Shown in pieces: positions 8,275 to 21,663 of a stretch of 64,000 nucleotides of DNA (position 1 is the first letter of the stretch; the number at the start of each line of letters is the position of its first letter). Location of the stretch: contig CALCOY010000015.1 in assembly GCA_937897325.1 (NCBI GenBank), positions 186,001 to 250,000 on the forward strand. The letters run 5' to 3'. The notes beneath the pieces are model-generated. The model worked only from the letters and a program-made list of their open reading frames with translations. It was not told the origin of the DNA and ran no database searches. Position numbers and translations under genes: made by a program. Source of the DNA: an uncultured Shimia sp. (GTDB taxonomy: Bacteria; Pseudomonadota; Alphaproteobacteria; Rhodobacterales; Rhodobacteraceae).

Positions 8275-10971
8275 ATGCTAGGTTTGGGCACCCTTTCAAA
8301 AAAGGTCTTCGGCACGCCGAACGATCGCAAGATCAAGGCAGTGCGCCCTCTGGTTGAGAGTATCAACGCGCTAGAGCCTGAATTCGAGGCGTTGAGCGAT
8401 GAGGATCTGAAGAACAGGACCGAAGCACTGGCCCAACGCGCAATGGGTGGCGAAAATCTGGATGACCTTTTGCCGGAAGCGTTTGCCAATTGCCGTGAAG
8501 GTGCCAAACGCGCCTTGGGATTGCGGGCTTTCGACACGCAGTTGATGGGCGGCATCTTCCTGCATCAGGGCAATATCGCCGAACAGAAGACCGGAGAGGG
8601 CAAAACCCTGACGGCGACCTTTGCTGCCTACCTGAATGCTTTGACGGGCAAGGGTGTCCACATCGTCACGGTCAATGAATACCTGGCGCAACGCGATGCG
8701 GAATGGATGGGTAAGGTTTTTGCCGCTTTGGGTATGACCACGGGTGTTGCGCATACGGGTCTGACGCAGGATGAAAAGCGCGGCGCCTATGCGTGCGATA
8801 TTACCTATACCACCAACAACGAGCTGGGCTTCGACTATTTGCGTGACAACATGCAACCCGAAATCCGGCACATGGTTCAGCGGGGCCACAACTTTGCCAT
8901 TGTCGACGAGGTCGACTCGATACTCATCGATGAGGCGCGTACGCCACTTGTGATCTCGGGTCCTTCGCAGGACAGGTCCGATATGTATCGGTCGATCAAC
9001 GAGCTGATCCCGTTGATCGAAGATCAACATTTTGAACTGGATGAAAAGACACGCGGCGTCACCTTCACCGATGATGGGAATGACTTTCTGGAACAGCAAT
9101 TGCGCGCCCGAGGCATGCTGGAAGAAGGAGCGTCGCTGTACGATCCCGAAAGCACGACGATTGTTCACCACGTCAATCAGGGTTTGCGGGCGCACAAGCT
9201 GTTCAACAAGGACACCCAGTACATCGTGCGCGATGAAAAGGTCATCCTGATCGACGAATTCACTGGACGGATGACACCAGGTCGACGCCTTGGCGAAGGC
9301 CTGCACCAGGCGATTGAGGCCAAGGAAGGTGTCGAGATTGAGCCTGAGAACGTGACATTGGCATCTGTGACCTTCCAGAATTACTTCCGACTTTATGACA
9401 AGCTGTCAGGGATGACCGGCACCGCGGCGACAGAAGCGGAAGAGTTTGGCGAAATCTACGGTCTGGGTGTTGTGGAAGTGCCCACAAATGTGCCGATTGC
9501 GCGGGTCGATGAAGATGACCGGGTCTATCGGACCGTGTCGGAAAAGCACAAGTCCATGATCGAAGAGATCAAGGAGGCCCATGAACGAGGCCAGCCTGTT
9601 CTCGTAGGCACCACATCCATCGACAAATCGGAAATGTTCAGCCAAGTCCTCAAGCAGGACAATATTCCGCACAATGTGCTGAACGCACGCCAGCACGAGC
9701 AAGAAGCCCAGATCATCGCCGAAGCCGGGAAGCTCGGTTCCGTGACGATCGCCACGAATATGGCAGGACGGGGTACTGACATTCAACTTGGCGGCAATGT
9801 CGAGATGAAGGTGCTTGAGGCAATCACAGCCGATCCAGAGGCCGACCCCGAAGCCGTGCGCGCGCGGATTGAGGAGGAGCACAATGACGAAAAGCAAAAG
9901 GTGCTGGATGTGGGCGGGCTCTTCGTTCTGGCCTCGGAACGGCATGAGAGCCGACGGATCGACAACCAGTTGCGCGGTCGTTCGGGGCGCCAGGGCGACC
10001 CAGGGCGGACGTCATTCTATCTGAGCCTTGAAGATGACCTTATGCGCATCTTCGGGTCAGAGCGGCTGGACAAGGTGCTCAAGACTCTGGGCATGGAAGA
10101 GGGCGAGGCGATCGTCCATCCTTGGGTCAATAAGTCGCTTGAACGGGCGCAGGCGAAGGTCGAGGGCCGCAACTTTGACATCCGCAAGCAGCTTCTGAAG
10201 TTCGATGATGTGATGAACGATCAGCGAAAGGTGATCTTTGGCCAGCGCCGCGAAATCATGGAATCGCAAGATCTTTCCGAGATCGCGACCGACATGCGCG
10301 TTGAGGTCGTTGAAGATCTGATCGATCAGTATCTGCCGCCGAACACCTATGCGGATCAGTGGAACGCTGAAGGGCTCTACGCCTCGGTCATCGAGACGCT
10401 GGATCTGGATCTGCCTATCCTCGAATGGGTCGAGGAAGAGGGCGTTGACGACGAACATATTCGCGACCGGATCGTGGAGGCCGCCGACAGGAATATGGCT
10501 GAGAAGGCCGAACTTTTTGGTGACGAAAACATGCGGACGATCGAGAAGCAGTTGCTTTTGCAGTCGATCGATCAGAAGTGGCGTGAACATCTTGTCACGC
10601 TAGAGCATCTGCGGTCGGTTGTGGGTTTCCGTGGCTATGCGCAGCGGGATCCGCTAAACGAATACAAGAATGAAGCGTTCCAATTGTTTGAGGGGATGCT
10701 TGAAAGCCTGCGCCTGGATGTAACGCAAAAACTGTCACGCATTCGCCCAGTCTCGGAAGAGGAACAGCGCCAGATGATGGAGCAAATGGCGGCCGATCAG
10801 GCCAAGCTTCAGAAGGCCGCTGAACATGCCGCCGAGAGCGCCTCGGGCACCACTCTAGAGAATGAATTTGACGAAGCGGATCCCGCGACATGGGGCAATC
10901 CGGGCCGCAACGAACCTTGTCCATGTGGGTCTGGCAAGAAGTTCAAACACTGCCATGGTCGGTTTGCCTGA
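8275..10971 (+). CDS. secA: Preprotein translocase ATPase SecA
   Basis: Motor ATPase that drives unfolded preproteins through SecYEG. At 898 residues it is full length for alphaproteobacteria. Visible elements are Walker [11 protein letters not shown] near residue 107, the DEAD-like [16 protein letters not shown] near 210, the helicase motif [14 protein letters not shown] near 500 and [13 protein letters not shown] near 565. The C-terminus carries the SecB/zinc-binding tail [14 protein letters not shown] (three Cys and one His ligand). Transcribed divergently from the periplasmic isomerase. Confidence 0.98.
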   Translation: MLGLGTLSKKVFGTPNDRKIKAVRPLVESINALEPEFEALSDEDLKNRTEALAQRAMGGENLDDLLPEAFANCREGAKRALGLRAFDTQLMGGIFLHQGNIAEQKTGEGKTLTATFAAYLNALTGKGVHIVTVNEYLAQRDAEWMGKVFAALGMTTGVAHTGLTQDEKRGAYACDITYTTNNELGFDYLRDNMQPEIRHMVQRGHNFAIVDEVDSILIDEARTPLVISGPSQDRSDMYRSINELIPLIEDQHFELDEKTRGVTFTDDGNDFLEQQLRARGMLEEGASLYDPESTTIVHHVNQGLRAHKLFNKDTQYIVRDEKVILIDEFTGRMTPGRRLGEGLHQAIEAKEGVEIEPENVTLASVTFQNYFRLYDKLSGMTGTAATEAEEFGEIYGLGVVEVPTNVPIARVDEDDRVYRTVSEKHKSMIEEIKEAHERGQPVLVGTTSIDKSEMFSQVLKQDNIPHNVLNARQHEQEAQIIAEAGKLGSVTIATNMAGRGTDIQLGGNVEMKVLEAITADPEADPEAVRARIEEEHNDEKQKVLDVGGLFVLASERHESRRIDNQLRGRSGRQGDPGRTSFYLSLEDDLMRIFGSERLDKVLKTLGMEEGEAIVHPWVNKSLERAQAKVEGRNFDIRKQLLKFDDVMNDQRKVIFGQRREIMESQDLSEIATDMRVEVVEDLIDQYLPPNTYADQWNAEGLYASVIETLDLDLPILEWVEEEGVDDEHIRDRIVEAADRNMAEKAELFGDENMRTIEKQLLLQSIDQKWREHLVTLEHLRSVVGFRGYAQRDPLNEYKNEAFQLFEGMLESLRLDVTQKLSRIRPVSEEEQRQMMEQMAADQAKLQKAAEHAAESASGTTLENEFDEADPATWGNPGRNEPCPCGSGKKFKHCHGRFA

Positions 10972-11118
10972 TAGCCGGAAAGGCTGACCTTGCGTCATCT
11001 TGAACGCAGCCACAATGCGCCGCCGTACTCTTGCCTCAATCCCATCATTGCGGGGTCATAACTCGGCCCCGTTCCTTTGCGACTTTGACATCAACCAATC
11101 CGGGGAAGGGTATGGGAA

Positions 11119-12096
11119 ATGTCGAATAGGAAGGAGATCGTCACGGCCGCTGGTTCGTTGGCGATCGCAATTGGCATCGGGTATGTGATGCAAAGCAGCG
11201 AAGCTGCGCAAAAGATGTACGGTACCGAGGGTGCTGCTTCCGCACCCGCAGTAGCCAGTTCGTTTTTGCCTACATCCCAATCCGGATTGGCCCTCGGACT
11301 CGAGGCGACATTGGCATCCGCAACGACATTTTCGGAAGATTACAGCACTCCCCTGCTGGCTGGTTTCGAACCGCTTGCTGAAGGCCACACCCTGCGCCCC
11401 CGCGCCCGGCCATCTATTTCAAAAGCCGATTGCGAAGTCACCGCAACTGCGCAGCCCACCATTGGGGCAATGATCCACGTGAAGGTCCTGGCCCCGTGTC
11501 TTGATGGCCAGAATCTGACCTTGCATCATAGCGGCATGGCCTTCACCGAAACGACAGATGCACGGGGACAATTGTCCATGCTTGTCCCCGCCCTGGCCCG
11601 CCATGCGGTGATCGTTGTTGAATTCGAAAATGGAGATGGCACCGTTCTGGAAGCCGACGTAGACGATTTCCCCAGCTATGCGCGGACCGTTCTGCAATGG
11701 CGCGGTGACACTGGCTTGTCCTTGCGCGCACTTGAATTCAACGGGACCGATCCGGTCTGGTCGGGCGCTGCGCAGAACCTGACCGGGGTGACGAACGGCA
11801 AAAACGGCCTGATGGTGCGTCTTGGTTCGGTTAATGCGGACGCGGCCTGGACCGCGGATGTGTACACATTTCCGGTCGAATCGTCGGTCAAATACGGCAA
11901 GATTGATCTGAGCATCCAGGCCGAGGTGACCCAAGCCAATTGCGCCAACGACATCTCTGGCGAGACGCTGGAGATTGGACATGGCGGAACGATATTGTCG
12001 CGCGACGTCTCACTGACGATGCCAAGTTGCGATGAGGTTGGCGAAATTCTGGTGTTGAACAATCTGGTTTCAGACCTGAAAGTCGCCCGGAACTGA
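11119..12096 (+). CDS. Conserved-type exported/anchored protein, unknown function (325 aa)
   Basis: I do not recognise a characterised family. Residues 10-25 (AAGSLAIAIGIGYVMQS) form a signal anchor or uncleaved signal peptide, so most of the protein should be periplasmic. The remainder is rich in Thr, Asp and beta-type sequence, with four Cys (near C102, C116, C281, C309) that could form two disulphides in the periplasm. It ends 19 bases before the PBP/OmpA fusion gene, so the two are probably one operon acting at the envelope. Being next to secA is common context for such genes in Rhodobacterales, from memory. Confidence 0.72.
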   Translation: MSNRKEIVTAAGSLAIAIGIGYVMQSSEAAQKMYGTEGAASAPAVASSFLPTSQSGLALGLEATLASATTFSEDYSTPLLAGFEPLAEGHTLRPRARPSISKADCEVTATAQPTIGAMIHVKVLAPCLDGQNLTLHHSGMAFTETTDARGQLSMLVPALARHAVIVVEFENGDGTVLEADVDDFPSYARTVLQWRGDTGLSLRALEFNGTDPVWSGAAQNLTGVTNGKNGLMVRLGSVNADAAWTADVYTFPVESSVKYGKIDLSIQAEVTQANCANDISGETLEIGHGGTILSRDVSLTMPSCDEVGEILVLNNLVSDLKVARN

Positions 12097-12115
12097 TCGC
12101 AAACAGGGCGACCAC

Positions 12116-13675
12116 ATGATCATGTTACGTGCGGCGGCTTTCGCCGCACTTCTGCTTTTGGGTGCCGCCGCCGGGGCGGCTGCGCAAAGCGTCACGCTGA
12201 CCTCTCCCGGAGGTGGCGTGACGGTGAGCGGTGATCTGTTGGAATTCGACGGGGAATTCTACCGCGTGGACACGATCTATGGCCCGATGACCGTCGATGC
12301 GGCGGGTGTGGGTTGTGAAGGCAACGGATGCCCAGACCTCAGCAGTTTCGTAAGCGAATTGTTTATTTCTGGATCGGCCCGGATGGGCACGGTTCTTGTC
12401 CCTGCATTGATCGAGGGTTTTGCCGCACGTGCTGGCCTCCGTGCAGAGCGACGCCTGCAAGAGGATGGCGGTACGACCTATCTGCTGACCGATCCCGCAG
12501 AGCGGCGCGTGACGGCGCGCTTTCATCTGAGGGCCACAAACACGGATGAGGGTTTTGCCGATCTTCTCGCGACCGAAGCGGACATCGTCATGGCCGCGCG
12601 AGTGGTGCGGCCCGAGGAACGCCAGCGCGCACGGGAGGTGGGCCTCGGGGATCTGAGCAGTGCAAGACAAAGCCGTGTGGTGGCTCTGGATGCGCTGATC
12701 CCGGTTGTTTCGACAAGCAGTATGGTTTCCCAAATCGCGCCCGAAGACATGGCTGGGGTGCTGTCGGGGCGGGTCATCAACTGGCAGGATCTGCGAGGGC
12801 CCGATGCGCCGGTCGTGGTCCACCTGCCGTCCCCAGCCCTTGGTCTTGGTCAGGCGGTTGAAGATCTGGTCCTGCGCCCGGTCGATCAAAGATTGACCGT
12901 CCCGGTCGAGTTTCACCTCGATCTGGACGACCTGGCGACAGCGGTTCAGGCCGATCCGTTCGCTTTGGGCCTGACCAGCTACTCCGACGCGGGCGGAACC
13001 CGAGCATTGACCCTGACAGGTGGCTGCGATTTCCGGCAGCAGGCCACGCGGCGGACGGTCAAGACCGAGGACTACCCGCTGACAATGCCGCTTCTATTCT
13101 ACATGCCTGCAAAACGCCTTCCCAAAATCGGGCGCGACTTTCTGAATTTCTTGCGGACGCCCTCTGCGCAGCTTGTTGTGCGGCGATCGGGTTTCATTGA
13201 TCAGACCCCTGAAGAAATCGCGCTGCAATCGCAGGGGGATCGCTTTACCAACGCCATTCTATCCGCAGGCCCGGAAATCACGCTTGAAGAGCTCCAGCGC
13301 ATGACCCGGCGCTTGTGGGGTATGTCGCGTTTGACGACATCGTTCAGGTTTGAACCTGGATCCGTCCGATTGGATGCACAATCAAGGTCGAACGTGCAGC
13401 AACTAGCAGAAGTGTTCGAAACCGGGCGCTATGACGCGCGCACGGTTGTCTTTATCGGCTTCAGCGATGGCGAGGGGGCCGCGCGACCCAATCGCGATAT
13501 CGCCTTGCAGCGCGCCGAAACTGTTCGGAAAGCGGTGCAAAGGGCCGCACGGGATGCGAATTTTGAACGCGTAACCGTACGCGTCGATGCCTTTGGCGAG
13601 GCTTTGCCGATGGCTTGCGACGACACACCCTGGGGCCGCGACGCCAACCGGCGGGTTGAGGTCTGGGTGCGCTAG
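12116..13675 (+). CDS. PstS-like substrate-binding domain fused to OmpA peptidoglycan-binding domain
   Basis: The 519-residue protein starts with a Sec signal peptide (hydrophobic residues 3-22, AAAQ cleavage area). Residues about 145-385 resemble a periplasmic phosphate-type binding protein (PBP-like type 2), with the typical phrases APEDMAGVLSGRVINWQDL and RDFLNFLRTPSAQLVV. Residues about 405-519 are an OmpA/MotB-type domain (SFRFEPGSVRLDAQS, then RDIALQRAETVR and DANRRVEVWV), which anchors proteins to peptidoglycan. The combination suggests a fixed periplasmic ligand sensor rather than a transporter component; no ABC permease or ATPase is nearby. Its stop codon overlaps that of radC on the opposite strand. 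Confidence 0.82.
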   Translation: MIMLRAAAFAALLLLGAAAGAAAQSVTLTSPGGGVTVSGDLLEFDGEFYRVDTIYGPMTVDAAGVGCEGNGCPDLSSFVSELFISGSARMGTVLVPALIEGFAARAGLRAERRLQEDGGTTYLLTDPAERRVTARFHLRATNTDEGFADLLATEADIVMAARVVRPEERQRAREVGLGDLSSARQSRVVALDALIPVVSTSSMVSQIAPEDMAGVLSGRVINWQDLRGPDAPVVVHLPSPALGLGQAVEDLVLRPVDQRLTVPVEFHLDLDDLATAVQADPFALGLTSYSDAGGTRALTLTGGCDFRQQATRRTVKTEDYPLTMPLLFYMPAKRLPKIGRDFLNFLRTPSAQLVVRRSGFIDQTPEEIALQSQGDRFTNAILSAGPEITLEELQRMTRRLWGMSRLTTSFRFEPGSVRLDAQSRSNVQQLAEVFETGRYDARTVVFIGFSDGEGAARPNRDIALQRAETVRKAVQRAARDANFERVTVRVDAFGEALPMACDDTPWGRDANRRVEVWVR

Positions 13676-14430
13676 ATGTACCCTTCGGATTTGAAGCTGA
13701 TTTCGCGCGACTTTCCGACGATCAGGTGATCGTGCAGGGTTAGTCCAAGAGCGTCACAGGCCCGTTCGACCTGGTGCGTCATCTCGATATCTGACTGACT
13801 GGGCGTGGGATCGCCCGACGGGTGGTTGTGCACCAAAATCAGCGCGCTTGCGTTCAGTTCAAGCGCGCGTTTGGCAACCTCTCGCGGATAGACTGGCACG
13901 TGATCGACCGTTCCCTTGGCTTGTTCCTCATCTGCGATAAGGATGTTCTTGCGGTCCAGATAGAGAACGCGGAACTGTTCGGTCTCGCGGTGTGCCATCG
14001 TCGTGTGGCAATAGTCGAGAAGCGCCTCCCAGCTGGTGATCGCGTGCTGGTGCATGACCTTGGACCGGGCAAGCCGTTGCGCTGCGGCCTCTACGATCTT
14101 GAGTTCCGTGACCACTGCATCACCGACACCTTTGACATCCCGCAACCGATCCGCAGAGGCCGAAACGACGCGGTTGAAATCGCCAAACTTGTTCAACAAA
14201 GTGTGAGCCAGCGGTTTGACGTCGCGCCGGGGAATGGCGCGGAACAGAACCAATTCCAGCAATTCGTAATCCGGCATCGCCTGTGGACCGCCTTCGACGA
14301 AACGCGTGCGCAGTCGCTGCCGGTGATCAGCGATGTAAGAGGGCGCCTTGCCCCGAGGCAGTACAACAGGCGGCGCTTCGTCGAAATCGAAGGGCAGCGG
14401 CATTTCGCTAAAAGAACGGTCATGTGACAT
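13672..14430 (-). CDS. radC: RadC family (JAB/MPN) protein
   Basis: RadC-family proteins carry a JAMM metalloprotease-like fold; their role in DNA repair is doubtful. An N-terminal helix-hairpin-helix region (DVKGVGDAVVTELKIVEAA, about residues 100-118) precedes the MPN domain with the complete metal motif HNHPSGDPTPSQSD near residue 203 and an upstream Glu (PREV/E region). The 252-residue length is normal. The stop overlaps the convergent PBP/OmpA gene in a palindromic ctag. It follows gyrB by 45 bases on the same strand. Confidence 0.93.
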   Translation of the reverse strand: MSHDRSFSEMPLPFDFDEAPPVVLPRGKAPSYIADHRQRLRTRFVEGGPQAMPDYELLELVLFRAIPRRDVKPLAHTLLNKFGDFNRVVSASADRLRDVKGVGDAVVTELKIVEAAAQRLARSKVMHQHAITSWEALLDYCHTTMAHRETEQFRVLYLDRKNILIADEEQAKGTVDHVPVYPREVAKRALELNASALILVHNHPSGDPTPSQSDIEMTHQVERACDALGLTLHDHLIVGKSREISFKSEGYI

Positions 14431-14475
14431 GCCCGAACATTTCCGCAGTTTTGCTTACCGGAGCGTTAAGGCAGC

Positions 14476-18128
<3,653 letters not shown>

Positions 18129-18191
18129 TTCAAAGCGCCCATTTTCTCGCAAAGAAAATGTTCAGAAACTTTTCAGCAGTTCTTGGCGCTG

Positions 18192-19310
18192 TCACACGCG
18201 CATCGGCATCACGACATAGACCGCCGACTGGTCATTGCCTTCGCGCATCAGCGTCGGATCGCCCGATGAGTTGAACATAAAGACGGCGTTTTCCCGATCC
18301 ACCTGGCTGGCGATTTCCAGCAAGTATTTGGCGTTAAAACCAATTTCCAACCGATCGTCGCCGTAAGCCACCGCAAGTTCTTCTTCAGCCGCTCCGCTGT
18401 CTGGCGCATTGACCGAGAGGACCAAACGGTCTTCATCTAGTTGCATCTTGACGGCGCGGCTGCGTTCGGAGCTGACGGTCGCGACACGGTCCACTGCGCG
18501 GGCAAAATCGCTTGCGTCAACCTCAAGCTTGCGAGTGTTCCCAGTTGGAATGACCCGCGTGTAGTCGGGAAAAGTGCCGTCAATGACCTTTGAGGTCAGC
18601 GTGATGTCTTTCGTCGCGAACCGCACCTTAGTTTCGGAGACAGATACGGCGATTTCCATATCGTCATCGTCCAGAAGCTTGCGCAACTCGCCCACGGTCT
18701 TGCGCGGTACGATCACACCCGGCATTTCAGTCGCACCTTCCGGCAAGTCTGCGTCAATCCGGGCGAGCCTGTGTCCGTCTGTTGCAACGCAACGGAGTGC
18801 CTTGCCGCTATCGCCGTCAGCTATGTGCATGTAAACGCCATTGAGATAGTAGCGTGTCTCTTCCGTCGAAATTGCGAATTTCGATTTGTCGAACAAACGC
18901 CGCAAAACGGGTGCAGATGCCGCGAAATTCGAGGCATATTCAGAAGACGCCATCACGGGAAAGTCTTCTTTCGGCAATGTGGCCAGCGAAAAGTTCGACC
19001 GTCCTGCCTCAACCGTCAGCCGACCAGTGGCGTTGTCTGCCGTGAGGTTCACGAGTGCGCCATCGGGCAACTTTCGGACGATTTCGTGCAGTGTGGTTGC
19101 GGATACTGTCGTCGCACCCGCGCGTTCCACCTGTGCCGGGGCCCGGTCGACAACTTCGATATCGAGGTCCGTGGCGCGGAAGGTCACATCGCTGCCATCG
19201 GCCTCTATCAGTACGTTGGCGAGGATCGGGATCGTGTTACGCCTTTCAACCACAGATTGGGCCTGCGCCACAGCCTTAAGCAGCACGCCACGTTCTACGG
19301 AAATTTTCAT
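18192..19310 (-). CDS. dnaN: DNA polymerase III sliding clamp (beta subunit)
   Basis: Ring-shaped processivity clamp of the replicative polymerase. The 372-residue protein from the ATG at 19310 begins MKISVERGVLLKAVAQ, matching the family; an ATG two codons upstream (19316) would add only Met-Ile. A GAGGGGG ribosome site fits the chosen start. Three repeated clamp folds are implied by length; the C-terminus ends in the usual VYVVMPMRV. It lies 164 bases downstream of dnaA. Confidence 0.97.
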   Translation of the reverse strand: MKISVERGVLLKAVAQAQSVVERRNTIPILANVLIEADGSDVTFRATDLDIEVVDRAPAQVERAGATTVSATTLHEIVRKLPDGALVNLTADNATGRLTVEAGRSNFSLATLPKEDFPVMASSEYASNFAASAPVLRRLFDKSKFAISTEETRYYLNGVYMHIADGDSGKALRCVATDGHRLARIDADLPEGATEMPGVIVPRKTVGELRKLLDDDDMEIAVSVSETKVRFATKDITLTSKVIDGTFPDYTRVIPTGNTRKLEVDASDFARAVDRVATVSSERSRAVKMQLDEDRLVLSVNAPDSGAAEEELAVAYGDDRLEIGFNAKYLLEIASQVDRENAVFMFNSSGDPTLMREGNDQSAVYVVMPMRV

Positions 19311-19474
19311 GATCATCCCCCTCGATCCACCGGGATGAGCAAATTAGCCCAAACGGCGCGTATCACAAGCCTTTTGTGGTTTGTGGGTCAGACGGGCAGG
19401 AGGGTCAAGAGCAGGTGCGGCCAAAGGGTTCCGGGGCGCTGCAACGCGCCCCGATTGCCACGTTTTGATCGGTT

Positions 19475-20890
19475 TCAGGCTTCCAGTGCCCGGCGCAGAA
19501 GTTCCAGGTCTTCGGCGATCTGCCCGTCTTGGGCTTTGAGCTCTTCAATGCGCCGCACACCGTGCATGACCGTTGTATGATCACGCCCACCAAAGCGACG
19601 CCCGATTTCCGGTAGGGACCGGCTCGTCATGTGCTTTGCAAGATACATTGCCACCTGGCGAGGCCGCGCATAGGACCGCAGGCGCTTGGGCCCGATCATA
19701 TCGGACAGTCGAATGTTGTAGTGTTCGCTGACCTTGCGCTGGATCTCTTCGACCGTGATCTTGCGCTCGGAGGCCCGCAGAACATCCGCCAGGCAGTCTT
19801 GCGTTAATTCCATCGTGATCTCGCGCCCGACAAGTGAGGCAAAGGCGAAAAGCCGGACAAGCGCGCCTTCCAGAACCCGCACATTGGTCGAAATGCGCAG
19901 GGCAAGGAACTCCAGAACACCATCGGACAGCTTCACTTCAGGATAGTTGATGCGCTGCTGCTCAACTTTGGACTGAAGGATTCCAAGACGCAGTTCGTAG
20001 TCCGTGGGATGAAGGTCAACGACCAGGCCACATTGCAGGCGCGATTTTACACGTTCTTCCAGATCCTTGATCTCGCCAGGCGCACGGTCGGCGGATATGA
20101 TGATCTGCTTGTTCTGGTCAACCAAAGCATTGAAAGTGTGAAAGAATTCTTCCTGTGTGCTGTCTTTGCCTGCGATGAACTGAACATCATCGACCATCAG
20201 CACGTCAACGCTGCGAAAGATGGATTTGAAATCCATCATCTTGCGGTCACGCAGAGCCTGAACAAAGCGATACATGAATTGTTCGGCCGACAGATAAAGA
20301 ACATTCAGGTTGGGGCTGCGGGCCTGAAGTTCCCAGGCGATGGCATGCATAAGGTGGGTCTTGCCCAGTCCGACCCCCCCGTAGAGGAAAAGGGGATTGA
20401 AAGTGACCGGTCCACCTTCCGCGACGCGCTTCGCGGCAGCGTGTGCCAACTCATTTGGTTTACCGACAACAAAACTGTCGAAAGTAAATCGGTGGTCCAG
20501 CGGGGCCGCCGGTCCGTCAGAGTTGGATTGCGCAGGTGCTGTCTTCAACTTTGGCTTCCCTTGTGAATTGGCGGGCACCTTGAACGTGATGCGGCGGATA
20601 CTGCCGTCTTCGGCTTTCAACTCATGCAGAATGAGATCCGAGAAGTTTTGACTGACATAATTCCCGAGGAAGTTGGTCGGTACGTCAAAGGTGGCGACGC
20701 CATCCTCTATCTCTCTGAACTCAAGCGGCTCGATCCATGTTTTGTAGTTGTTCTGGCCAATTGTTTTCAGCAGCCGTTGTCTCAGCTGTCCCCATTTTTC
20801 TTGAGTCATGTGCGCGTTACCGTCCTTTCTGCCATCTTTGCCCCCAGTGGCCCATTGCCCACCAGCATTGTCGTTTCGCGTCACAGCCAT
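19475..20890 (-). CDS. dnaA: Chromosomal replication initiator DnaA
   Basis: Binds oriC and opens the duplex for replication. Domain I starts at MTQEKWGQLRQRL, AAA+ domain has Walker A GGVGLGKTHLMHAI, sensor region MVDDVQFIAGKDSTQEEFFHTFNAL, and the C-terminal DNA-binding helix shows GGRDHTTVMHGVRRI. Two starts are plausible: ATG at 20809 gives the classic N-terminus (444 aa) but has only a distant AAGGA; ATG at 20890 (471 aa) has a strong GGAGGAGG eight bases upstream, which is why I chose it. The frame stays open to 21082. Confidence 0.95.
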   Translation of the reverse strand: MAVTRNDNAGGQWATGGKDGRKDGNAHMTQEKWGQLRQRLLKTIGQNNYKTWIEPLEFREIEDGVATFDVPTNFLGNYVSQNFSDLILHELKAEDGSIRRITFKVPANSQGKPKLKTAPAQSNSDGPAAPLDHRFTFDSFVVGKPNELAHAAAKRVAEGGPVTFNPLFLYGGVGLGKTHLMHAIAWELQARSPNLNVLYLSAEQFMYRFVQALRDRKMMDFKSIFRSVDVLMVDDVQFIAGKDSTQEEFFHTFNALVDQNKQIIISADRAPGEIKDLEERVKSRLQCGLVVDLHPTDYELRLGILQSKVEQQRINYPEVKLSDGVLEFLALRISTNVRVLEGALVRLFAFASLVGREITMELTQDCLADVLRASERKITVEEIQRKVSEHYNIRLSDMIGPKRLRSYARPRQVAMYLAKHMTSRSLPEIGRRFGGRDHTTVMHGVRRIEELKAQDGQIAEDLELLRRALEA

Positions 20891-21261
20891 AGGGACGACC
20901 TCCTCCAACCCGTCCCCAAGCATGGGCAGGAGAGATCCTTCCGGATTTTCACAGAATGACGCTGATGCGGCCAGCATGATGCTGATACCTGCAAGACGCG
21001 TCGTCCGCGGACCAAATTTTTTGACAGGATGGTCGACCAGCAGAAGTCTACCATGCGCTAACCGGCTTGCCTTATGGCCCACCCGATCGACCCGTTTCAG
21101 ACGCCGCTTTCAGCGAGCTGACTGATCTGGCCTGTCCCCCCAAGGCGATGTGAATCGCATCACAGGCCTAGCAATTTCGTCTCTGCGCCGTCCACTTATC
21201 TTACGTCTTGACTCAAAGAATCCGGAAAAGAATCTCTGATCCGCGCGGGCAAGGTTGCAAA
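20891..21261. other. dnaA-rpsT intergenic region (possible origin-adjacent region)
   Basis: About 370 bases between dnaA and the rpsT terminator. It must hold the dnaA promoter. I searched by eye for DnaA boxes (TTATCCACA) and found no exact copy; the nearest is a two-mismatch TTTTCACAG near 20947. No AT-rich unwinding element stands out. I therefore do not call oriC here. Confidence 0.4.
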
Positions 21262-21296
21262 AATGCAAAAAGGCGCCGTTGAGGAGCGGCGCCTTC
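21262..21296 (-). terminator. Rho-independent terminator of rpsT
   Basis: The stem aggcgccg / cggcgcct (21271-21278 with 21287-21294) has an 8-base loop. Read on the minus strand it is followed by TTTTTGCATTTTTG, a strong U-tract. It lies about 25 bases after the rpsT stop. Confidence 0.88.
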
Positions 21297-21321
21297 AACC
21301 AAAGGTTAATATTTTAAGGCT

Positions 21322-21585
21322 CTAACCGAGAGCTTTGATGCGATTCGACAGACGTGAAACTTTCCGTGAAGCGGTGTTTTTATGGTAGACACCTTTGGTT
21401 ACACCCCGCATCAGTTCTGGCTGCGCCATTTTGAGCGCGGCCTCTGCAGCGGCTTTGTCACCGGATGCGATGGCCTCTTCGACCTTGCGCAGGAAAGTCC
21501 GGATGCGCGAGCGACGCGCCTTGTTCACGACGAAGCGTTTTTCGTTCTGACGGGCCCGCTTCTTGGCCTGAGGCGAATTTGCCAT
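21322..21585 (-). CDS. rpsT: 30S ribosomal protein S20
   Basis: Small basic 87-residue ribosomal protein that binds 16S rRNA. Start chosen at the ATG giving [17 protein letters not shown], the invariant family N-terminus; five further codons upstream are in frame but unlike the family. The C-terminal part has [20 protein letters not shown], also typical. It has its own terminator and lies upstream of dnaA on the same strand, an arrangement common in alphaproteobacteria. Confidence 0.97.
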   Translation of the reverse strand: MANSPQAKKRARQNEKRFVVNKARRSRIRTFLRKVEEAIASGDKAAAEAALKMAQPELMRGVTKGVYHKNTASRKVSRLSNRIKALG

Positions 21586-21663
21586 GTTATCTCGTCCCAA
21601 TTGTTTGGTGCGGTAGTATTTCGGAAGCTGCGTCTTTAGGCGCGCGCCCGAGATGAGTCAACT

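Noticed and set aside
20891-21321. Chromosomal origin oriC between dnaA and rpsT
   Set aside because: No exact DnaA boxes or clear AT-rich unwinding region found by eye; in some alphaproteobacteria the origin lies elsewhere.
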